From positions 1 through 56,275 of the forward strand of contig CACZQN010000010.1 of assembly GCA_902783375.1 (NCBI GenBank): DNA of 56,275 bases. The letters are read 5' to 3'. This DNA is from an uncultured Lachnospiraceae bacterium (GTDB lineage: Bacteria; Bacillota; Clostridia; Lachnospirales; Lachnospiraceae). The notes under the pieces are model-generated. The model was not told the DNA's origin. It ran no database searches and saw only the letters and a list, made by a program, of their open reading frames with translations. The translations under genes were made by a program, and so were the position numbers. Numbering within the stretch: the stretch's first letter is position 1; each line of letters begins with the position of its first letter. Of this stretch, positions 8,232-13,518 are shown in pieces.

Positions 8232-9440
8232 TTATTTCTCAACGAAAAATGCCTTGATTGCTCCTAGTGCCGCGCCTTCGGCGCCGCGGTAGCGGTCGTA
8301 CGGAAGAAAACGGATCGCAACTTCTTCTTCGTTCAGTCCGTAAAATGCCCTTCTCGCCGTCTCTTCCAGCGCTTTTCTGTTCTCCTCATTCGCGAGCAGA
8401 TGCCCGTCCACCAGGACCAGGCCCGGATTGATCAGATTGACGACATTCGCCAGCGCCATCCCGAGATAAGTACTTGCACTGGTCAGGATCCCCTGCACAA
8501 CCGGATCGCCGTCCTTCTCCAGGTCTAAGAGCATCCGGGTCGAGATTCTTCCCTCTTCGTTCAGTCTCTTCTGCAGCTCCGGCGCCTGACCGGCCAGAAG
8601 ATACTCCTGGCACTTCATAAAGATCGCCAGTTCTCCTGCCAGTTCATCAACGGTCTTTGCTTCGATCCTGCCGTCCTCTGCATCCGTCAGCAGGATGGTC
8701 TGACCGAGTTCTCCTGCCCCTGCAGAAGCGCCTGTCAGGCTCTCATCGCCGAAAACCAGCGGGCAGGCAACACCGCGCGAGACAAAGAGATATGCAAAAC
8801 TGTCACTGCCCTGTTCCTCGCTGCCGAGGGAGATCCCCAGCGTTCTCAGGCGGACATTGTTATCAATCACGACCGGCAGGCCGCATCTCTGTGCAAAATC
8901 CCCTGCCAGGTCTCTGCCTGTCCAGTCTTCTCTCGGATTGCTGCGGATCACGCCATGCGCACTGTCGATAAAGCCCGGCAGGCCGATCCCGACGCCAAGC
9001 AGATGTCCCTGATGAACACCTGCTTCTTCACAGACCTTCAGAAGAATCTCCTCGATCTGGTCAAGCATCTCCTGATAGTACGCAGATGCCTTCGGCAGCT
9101 CCGCCCTCCCGAGAATGTTCCCAGCCAGGTCCATCAGCACCGCCGTGATCGTATAAGGGCCAAGTTCGATCCCCGCTGCATATCCCGCGTCCGCACGAAA
9201 ACGGATGGCAACCGGCTTTCTTCCCGCAGCAACCTTCTTCTCATCCGTCACCGCGTATTCTTCAACCAGGCCTTCTTCGATCATCGCTTTGACCGTCGTC
9301 GTAATCGTGGGGAGCGTCAGCCCCAGATCCTCTGCGATCTCCGTCCGCATCGCCGGTTTTCTCCGGAAGATCTCCTGCTTGATCAGAACGTGGTTTCTCT
9401 TCTTTGTATCAACCAGACTGCTTCCTTTTCTGCTTTCCAT
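8232..9440 (-). CDS. ROK-family transcriptional repressor (NagC/XylR type)
   Basis: The 402-residue protein has an N-terminal winged helix-turn-helix (about 18-60, with RTEIAEDLGLTLPTITTTVKA) and a ROK sugar-binding fold (GVGIGLPGF at 149-157). Two features of ROK kinases are missing. The catalytic Asp of the NDA/NDV motif is Asn here (DNNVR, 193-197), and the cysteine-rich zinc motif after the GELGQ block is absent. It is therefore best read as a pure regulator that senses a sugar or sugar phosphate, not a glucokinase. The start is the ATG at 9440; an upstream in-frame start at 9515 lies inside the TIM gene and is rejected. It begins seven bases after the TIM stop. The twin operators at 10342 and 11843 are its likely binding sites. 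Confidence 0.88.
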   Translation of the reverse strand: MESRKGSSLVDTKKRNHVLIKQEIFRRKPAMRTEIAEDLGLTLPTITTTVKAMIEEGLVEEYAVTDEKKVAAGRKPVAIRFRADAGYAAGIELGPYTITAVLMDLAGNILGRAELPKASAYYQEMLDQIEEILLKVCEEAGVHQGHLLGVGIGLPGFIDSAHGVIRSNPREDWTGRDLAGDFAQRCGLPVVIDNNVRLRTLGISLGSEEQGSDSFAYLFVSRGVACPLVFGDESLTGASAGAGELGQTILLTDAEDGRIEAKTVDELAGELAIFMKCQEYLLAGQAPELQKRLNEEGRISTRMLLDLEKDGDPVVQGILTSASTYLGMALANVVNLINPGLVLVDGHLLANEENRKALEETARRAFYGLNEEEVAIRFLPYDRYRGAEGAALGAIKAFFVEK

Positions 9441-9447
9441 ATCTTTC

Positions 9448-10305
9448 TCATTTTCCAAGATAGAGCCGGATGATCTCCAGGTACTCCTCCGGATAGTAGC
9501 CGATCTCCCCGGCAAATCTGGTCAGGGCAATCAGGCCGCCGTCGATCTCCGGAATGCCTGCAAGCATCGCGGCGTTGTCTGTCTTCAGGCCACCGCCGTA
9601 GACGACATCCAGTCCTTCTGTTACTTCTTTTACAAATCTTGCGATCTTGGTAATATACGGTGCATCTGCCGGTGTCCTGCCCGGTCCGATCGACCAGACC
9701 GGCTCATAGGCAATCACGACACAGGTCTTCTCTTCGGCACTCAGTCCGGCCAGGCCGATCTGAAGCTGCTCTCCGAGGACTTCCTGCCATGCATCCTGCT
9801 CCTCGCTCTTCTCCCCGATGCAGTAGAGCACTTTCATGCCCTGCGCGATGGCACACTTGACTTCCGCATTCAGCATCTGGTTGACACAGGCTCTTGCCTG
9901 ATCTGCCGGAACGCCTGCAGCAACGAGCATCCCCATCTTGTCGTTCCGTTCTTCGCAGTGGCCGATGATCGTCATCTCGCAGCTCGCTGCCTTCATCGCC
10001 GCTGCCGGCCGGTTCGTGGTAAATGCCCCGAAGTTCCCCCCAGGCTTGACGTCTTCCCGGTATACGCCCTGGCAGCCGATCATCAGCGGGCTGTTCGTCT
10101 CTGCCTTCTTTTGAGCGGCAGCAAGCAGATGAATCTCCGGAAAGAAGGCCGCAAAGTCCACTTCCTTCGGATCATATGCAGCAAGTCCTTCTGCTGTCTT
10201 CCCGACGATGGTCCCTGCCCAGTCCGTCACAGCTGCAAGTCTGTTCACACCCCCAAGTTCCACCGGTACATCAAACCGTTTCAGGTTCAGATAGATATGT
10301 TTCAT
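9448..10305 (-). CDS. Triose-phosphate isomerase family protein
   Basis: This 285-residue TIM-barrel isomerase keeps the catalytic residues of TpiA: K9 in YLNLKRF, H116 in GHCEER and E201 in AYEPVWSIGPGR, followed by the phosphate-binding YGGGLK. The motifs differ from classical TpiA (GNWKMN, GHSERR, YGGSV) and the protein is about 30 residues longer, so it is a divergent paralogue. It may still interconvert dihydroxyacetone phosphate and glyceraldehyde 3-phosphate, which fits its place next to an aldolase. Related TIM paralogues act on tetrulose phosphates in erythritol pathways. It is the first gene behind the 10366-10394 promoter and is followed closely by the ROK gene. Confidence 0.85.
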   Translation of the reverse strand: MKHIYLNLKRFDVPVELGGVNRLAAVTDWAGTIVGKTAEGLAAYDPKEVDFAAFFPEIHLLAAAQKKAETNSPLMIGCQGVYREDVKPGGNFGAFTTNRPAAAMKAASCEMTIIGHCEERNDKMGMLVAAGVPADQARACVNQMLNAEVKCAIAQGMKVLYCIGEKSEEQDAWQEVLGEQLQIGLAGLSAEEKTCVVIAYEPVWSIGPGRTPADAPYITKIARFVKEVTEGLDVVYGGGLKTDNAAMLAGIPEIDGGLIALTRFAGEIGYYPEEYLEIIRLYLGK

Positions 10306-10341
10306 GTCCTTTCACGCCCCTTTCCGGAATCGCATGATCTC

Positions 10342-10361
10342 TTAATTAAATCTTTTAATAA
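10342..10361. promoter_or_regulatory. 20-bp operator copy 1 (TIM promoter)
   Basis: The site reads TTAATTAAATCTTTTAATAA, an imperfect inverted repeat. It matches the site at 11843-11862 at 18 of 20 positions, the only differences being the two central bases. It lies four bases downstream of the -10 box, exactly as the other copy does, so a bound protein would cover the transcription start. Assignment to the ROK repressor is inferred from the shared operon. Confidence 0.65.
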
Positions 10362-10365
10362 TTAT

Positions 10366-10394
10366 AATATAGCATAGTCCCTGCACGAATGCAA
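10366..10394 (-). promoter_or_regulatory. Internal promoter for TIM-ROK-pgi-GH3-pfk-larA
   Basis: On the minus strand a TTGCAT -35 box (10389-10394) and a TATATT -10 box (10366-10371) are separated by 17 bp. The -35 box lies inside the hairpin at 10373-10402. Confidence 0.55.
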
Positions 10395-10402
10395 GGACTA
10401 TG
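10373..10402. terminator. Hairpin between aldolase and TIM genes
   Basis: CATAGTCC (10373-10380) pairs with GGACTATG (10395-10402), with an inner TGCA/TGCA pair and short internal bulges. It follows the aldolase stop by about 30 bases on the minus strand but lacks a U tract, so it may be a weak terminator, an RNA-processing site or a stabiliser of the aldolase message. It also contains the -35 box of the next promoter. Confidence 0.45.
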
Positions 10403-10433
10403 TTGAAATAAAAATATTGGAATTGTTCAGGAC

Positions 10434-11600
10434 TCAGATCCCGGCTTTGCGGTACCGCTCTGCCATCTCCTCGAGCGTCACCATCTCCACCTGCGGTGCC
10501 ATGCCGAGGCTGCCGAACTTCACCAGCAGCGGACCGATCGCTTCCTTCGCACCTGCCTCAAAACAGGTCATCAGTCTGGCCACATCCGGATCTGCTGCCT
10601 GCGCTGCCGCATCCCCGTACATGATGGTGTCCATGATCGGTGCTGCGAATGCACGCGGGTCAAATGCCCCCTTCTTCGCATCCAGCTGTTTCCAGACCTC
10701 TCCGATCGATGCGCTGGTCTTCATCTCCGGATACTTGTTGAAGAATTCCTTCATATCCCGTGTCACAGCGAGACGGATATCGGTATCGACATTGATCTTA
10801 TTGATGCCGGCTTTTGCAACTTCCACCAGCTGGTCAACGGAGATGCCGTACATATCCTTCAGCTCACTGCCGAGTGCCAGCAGTTCTTCCACCACATAAG
10901 CCGGTACCGTGGAAGATCCGTGGCTGACCAGGAAGCCATCGATCCGCTCATGCAGCATGCACTCCTTGATTGCGATCGGGATCTCCTTGCGGATGACCGT
11001 GTCTTTTCCCTTATTCGCGCCGTGCTTCGTCCCATAGCTGATGGCCAGTGCGTCCACCTTCGTCTTCCGGAAGAAATCAATGGCCGTCAGTGGATTGGTA
11101 TAGGTGGAATTCACCGCAGAGACATCATCCTCGACGCCTGCAAGGACCCCGAGTTCACCCTCGACGGTCACGCCGCGCGCATGCGCATATTTGACAACCT
11201 CACGGGTCAGTTCCACATTTTCCTCATATGGAAGAGCACTGCCGTCGATCATGACGCTGGTGTAGCCGCCTTCGATCGCTGCGACACAGCTCTCGAAATC
11301 CTTGCCGTGGTCCAGGTGAACCGCGATCGGGATCATGGAATTCTGTCCGTATTTCTTCACCGCATCCGCGATGTTCTTCGCGCCGCGCCGCTTATCCTCG
11401 ATGGTGCTGTTCATAAAGTCCACACGACCACCCATGAAGCCGTTTGCAAGATCTGCACCCTGCAGGATCGCCGGGCTCCGGAAGGTCTCGTGCATCTCAA
11501 TTGCTGCCTTGATCTGTGCGACGGCATTGACATTGAATGCGCCCTGCGCATAGTTCAGCCGGTCTGCTGCCGCAAGAATTACTCTCATTGGAACTAACAT
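10434..11600 (-). CDS. Class II fructose-bisphosphate aldolase
   Basis: This 388-residue protein is a zinc-dependent class II aldolase that should split fructose 1,6-bisphosphate into two trioses. Zinc and catalytic motifs are HLDHGKD (95-101), IDGSALPYEEN (118-128), VEGELG (146-151), SYGTKHGANKGKD and the later SHGSS phosphate-binding segment. It is longer than the common 285-310-residue form and could act on tagatose or another ketose bisphosphate. I keep the ATG at 11600 because AGAAAGAAGG lies just before it; an ATG four codons inside is the alternative. It lies downstream of the oxidoreductase remnant and the operator-controlled promoter at 11867. Family secure, exact substrate inferred. 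Confidence 0.9.
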   Translation of the reverse strand: MLVPMRVILAAADRLNYAQGAFNVNAVAQIKAAIEMHETFRSPAILQGADLANGFMGGRVDFMNSTIEDKRRGAKNIADAVKKYGQNSMIPIAVHLDHGKDFESCVAAIEGGYTSVMIDGSALPYEENVELTREVVKYAHARGVTVEGELGVLAGVEDDVSAVNSTYTNPLTAIDFFRKTKVDALAISYGTKHGANKGKDTVIRKEIPIAIKECMLHERIDGFLVSHGSSTVPAYVVEELLALGSELKDMYGISVDQLVEVAKAGINKINVDTDIRLAVTRDMKEFFNKYPEMKTSASIGEVWKQLDAKKGAFDPRAFAAPIMDTIMYGDAAAQAADPDVARLMTCFEAGAKEAIGPLLVKFGSLGMAPQVEMVTLEEMAERYRKAGI

Positions 11601-11615
11601 AACTGCCTTCTTTCT

Positions 11616-11665
11616 GCGGCCTCAGCCGCTGGTAACCATTACTATCACAACGGTCTTCTGACCGT
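11616..11665 (-). other. Two leader hairpins before the aldolase
   Basis: ACGGTC-TTCT-GACCGT (11650-11665) and GCGGC-CTCA-GCCGC (11616-11629) are perfect small stems in the gap between the oxidoreductase remnant and the aldolase ribosome binding site. They would form in the mRNA and may protect it from decay or mark a processing site. They are not followed by a U tract. Confidence 0.4.
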
Positions 11666-11674
11666 CTTCTCCGC

Positions 11675-11794
11675 TTACAGGATCGAATCCAGATATTTCT
11701 TTGCCCCCGGAACATTCTGATATCCATCGAAATGGCTCTTGGCAATTCCGATTGTAAATCCAGTTCCGATAATCCCGATTCTTACCTGATCCAT
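11675..11794 (-). pseudogene. Gfo/Idh/MocA oxidoreductase remnant (39 codons)
   Basis: A 39-codon frame starts with ATG at 11794 and ends with TAA at 11675. Its first half (VRIGIIGTGFTIGIAKSH) is the N-terminal NAD(P)-binding strand-loop-helix of Gfo/Idh/MocA dehydrogenases, which are normally 330-400 residues long. After YQNVPGAKKYLDSIL it stops, so almost the whole enzyme is gone. AAAGGTGGG lies before the ATG, so the peptide could still be translated. It is the first coding segment behind the 11867 promoter, so the ancestral operon probably began with an intact oxidoreductase. An alternative is that the peptide now serves as a translated leader. Confidence 0.7.
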
Positions 11795-11842
11795 ACGCCC
11801 ACCTTTCGCTCTTCTGAAATCGGTTCCTTTCAGTCCGGCTAT

Positions 11843-11862
11843 TTAATTAAAAGTTTTAATAA
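11843..11862. promoter_or_regulatory. 20-bp operator copy 2 (aldolase promoter)
   Basis: The site reads TTAATTAAAAGTTTTAATAA, an inverted repeat around TTAAAA/TTTTAA. It lies four bases downstream of the -10 box, the same geometry as the copy at 10342-10361. Conservation of both sequence and distance supports a repressor site; the ROK protein of this operon is the natural candidate. Confidence 0.68.
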
Positions 11863-11866
11863 TTAT

Positions 11867-11895
11867 ATTATAACATAAGGCTCGTCATTTGACAA
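11867..11895 (-). promoter_or_regulatory. Main promoter of the carbohydrate operon
   Basis: On the minus strand TTGTCA (11890-11895) and a perfect TATAAT (11867-11872) are spaced by 17 bp. The expected start point falls in the operator at 11843-11862. It drives the oxidoreductase remnant and the aldolase. Confidence 0.75.
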
Positions 11896-11915
11896 GCCTT
11901 GTGAACGATAATCTG

Positions 11916-12752
11916 TCAAAAGTATTTTTTTGTCTTCTCATAGATCCTGTCAAAGTCAATCGTGCAGCTTCCTTCTGAAATCCCGACAGGAATCTGATCC
12001 TCGAATGTAAAAGATACCGGGTAATCGTTCTTCTCAAAGTGATATACCAGGACTTTCAGGTTCTGTGGATCAACGATCCAGTACTCTCTGACCCCGGCGT
12101 CATGGTACTTGTTTAATTTCAGGAACAGATCATGCGCACGATTCGATGGTGAAAGGATTTCTATGACAAAATCCGGCGCACCATAGTGCCGCTTCTTATC
12201 ACGAGGTTCCTTATTGCAGTAGATAAAAAGATCCGGCTGTACAACCGTGCGTTTATCATTGTTCAGCACAACATCTGCCGGCGCAAAGAACAGTTCACAC
12301 TCCGGATGCTTCTCAGCACAGACATAAAACTGAATATACAATTCTCCAAGAATCGCCTGGTGCACCTTGATCGGTGTCGCCATATCATAGAGATACCCAT
12401 CAATCAGTTCCGCACGTCTGTCATCCGGGAGTGCCAGATAGTCCTCCAGTGTATAGAAACCCTGCTTCGGATCCGATTCTTCCGCATATGTAGCCGGAGG
12501 CTCTGCAACAACTGAACCTTTTCTCCGATATGTTCCATATGTGTGGTTTATAGTATCCTCAGGATCAGTACTGAATGGGGGTTCTCTCAGAAACATCTCC
12601 TCCAGTGCTCTTAAGGTATCCCACCTGGGGACTTTCGTCGCTCCCGCAAAGATCTTTTGAACCGTCCCGATCGGAACTCCGGATCGCTCTGCAATCATCT
12701 CATTCGTCAGACCCAGTTCTTTTTTCTTCGTGCGCATCTCGTCGATCGTCAT
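11916..12752 (-). CDS. HTH-Uma2 fusion, PD-(D/E)XK nuclease-like protein
   Basis: This 278-residue protein joins an N-terminal XRE-like helix-turn-helix (about residues 1-45, with NEMIAERSGVPIGTVQKIFAG) to a C-terminal Uma2/DUF820 domain (about 100-260). The Uma2 fold is restriction-endonuclease-like. The expected residues are visible: AELIDG, the acidic QPDLFIY segment, PDFVIEILSPSN with its Asp and Glu, and GVREYWIVDP. Function of Uma2 proteins is mostly unproven; they are very abundant in cyanobacteria and scattered elsewhere. The HTH could make this protein self-regulating or target the nuclease domain to DNA. The ATG at 12752 is preceded by AGGAGGT. It has its own strong promoter and no obvious partner gene. 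Confidence 0.85.
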   Translation of the reverse strand: MTIDEMRTKKKELGLTNEMIAERSGVPIGTVQKIFAGATKVPRWDTLRALEEMFLREPPFSTDPEDTINHTYGTYRRKGSVVAEPPATYAEESDPKQGFYTLEDYLALPDDRRAELIDGYLYDMATPIKVHQAILGELYIQFYVCAEKHPECELFFAPADVVLNNDKRTVVQPDLFIYCNKEPRDKKRHYGAPDFVIEILSPSNRAHDLFLKLNKYHDAGVREYWIVDPQNLKVLVYHFEKNDYPVSFTFEDQIPVGISEGSCTIDFDRIYEKTKKYF

Positions 12753-12788
12753 CACGGTACCTCCTGTTCATATCACCTTCTTTCATCC

Positions 12789-12817
12789 ATCATATCATCT
12801 TATATTATCCGTGTCAA
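12789..12817 (-). promoter_or_regulatory. Promoter of the HTH-Uma2 gene
   Basis: On the minus strand TTGACA (12812-12817) and TATGAT (12789-12794) are spaced by 17 bp, about 40 bp upstream of the start codon, in AT-rich DNA just after the GNAT stop. Confidence 0.7.
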
Positions 12818-12825
12818 CCGTATTC

Positions 12826-13440
12826 TTACCGTATTATTTCCATTCTGGTTTCATGGAATGGTATCACTTTCCGTGGTTCCGGCAGATGTTCCCCGAGCAT
12901 CTTTTCCATCCAGCACATTCCGTACCACTTTCCGAATTTATACCCGCACTGGTGGAAGATGCCGACCATCCGGTACCCCATCTGTTCATGGAACTGTACA
13001 CTGTTCAGCGTCAGATGGTCATCCTCCTCTTCCGGGTAGCTGATGCAGGCATTCAGGTTCAGGATTCCCTGTGCCAGAGAACAGCGCTCCAGCACCTGAT
13101 ACAGTCTTTTCCCAAGACCCTGATGGGTACTTCCCATCCGCAGATAGATGCTCGTCTCCGCACACCAGCCATAGGCCGCCCTCGGATGAAAGCGGCTCGT
13201 GTAGGCATAGCCGAGGATCTCTGATTCTCGTTCCGCCACCAGATACGGGTACTTCTCCATTGTCTGCAGCATCCGTTCCCGGAATTCCTCTACGGACGGC
13301 ACTTCATATTCATAGGTGATCGCTGTATCTGTTATATACGGTGCATAGATGGCGAGCAGCTCCGCTGCATCCGTCTCTTCCGCGAGCCGGATCCGGTAAG
13401 AACTGCCGCCTTCCTGCCATTCGTCAAGAATTACTCCCAT
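12826..13440 (-). CDS. GNAT acetyltransferase, phosphinothricin-acetyltransferase-like
   Basis: This 204-residue protein is a single GNAT domain of the Pat/phosphinothricin type: an IRLAEETDAAELLAIYAPYI start, ITYEYEVPS, a YPYLVAE strand, GYAYTSRFHPRAAY and the acetyl-CoA loop THQGLGKRLY. It would acetylate the amino group of a small molecule; the acceptor is unknown and such proteins are often misnamed resistance enzymes. It has about 25 extra C-terminal residues. It lies 78 bases after the GH20-GNAT gene and is probably cotranscribed with the two hydrolase genes upstream. Confidence 0.87.
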   Translation of the reverse strand: MGVILDEWQEGGSSYRIRLAEETDAAELLAIYAPYITDTAITYEYEVPSVEEFRERMLQTMEKYPYLVAERESEILGYAYTSRFHPRAAYGWCAETSIYLRMGSTHQGLGKRLYQVLERCSLAQGILNLNACISYPEEEDDHLTLNSVQFHEQMGYRMVGIFHQCGYKFGKWYGMCWMEKMLGEHLPEPRKVIPFHETRMEIIR

Positions 13441-13518
13441 CTCTCCCCGTCCTGTCCCTTATACTGTTTTGTTCGTTCTTTTTCGAGTCTCTTCACGATC
13501 CCGCACGACCCGGCTGTC

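Noticed and set aside
8232-9440. ROK protein as glucokinase
   Set aside because: The catalytic Asp is replaced by Asn, the zinc motif is absent, and an HTH domain is present.
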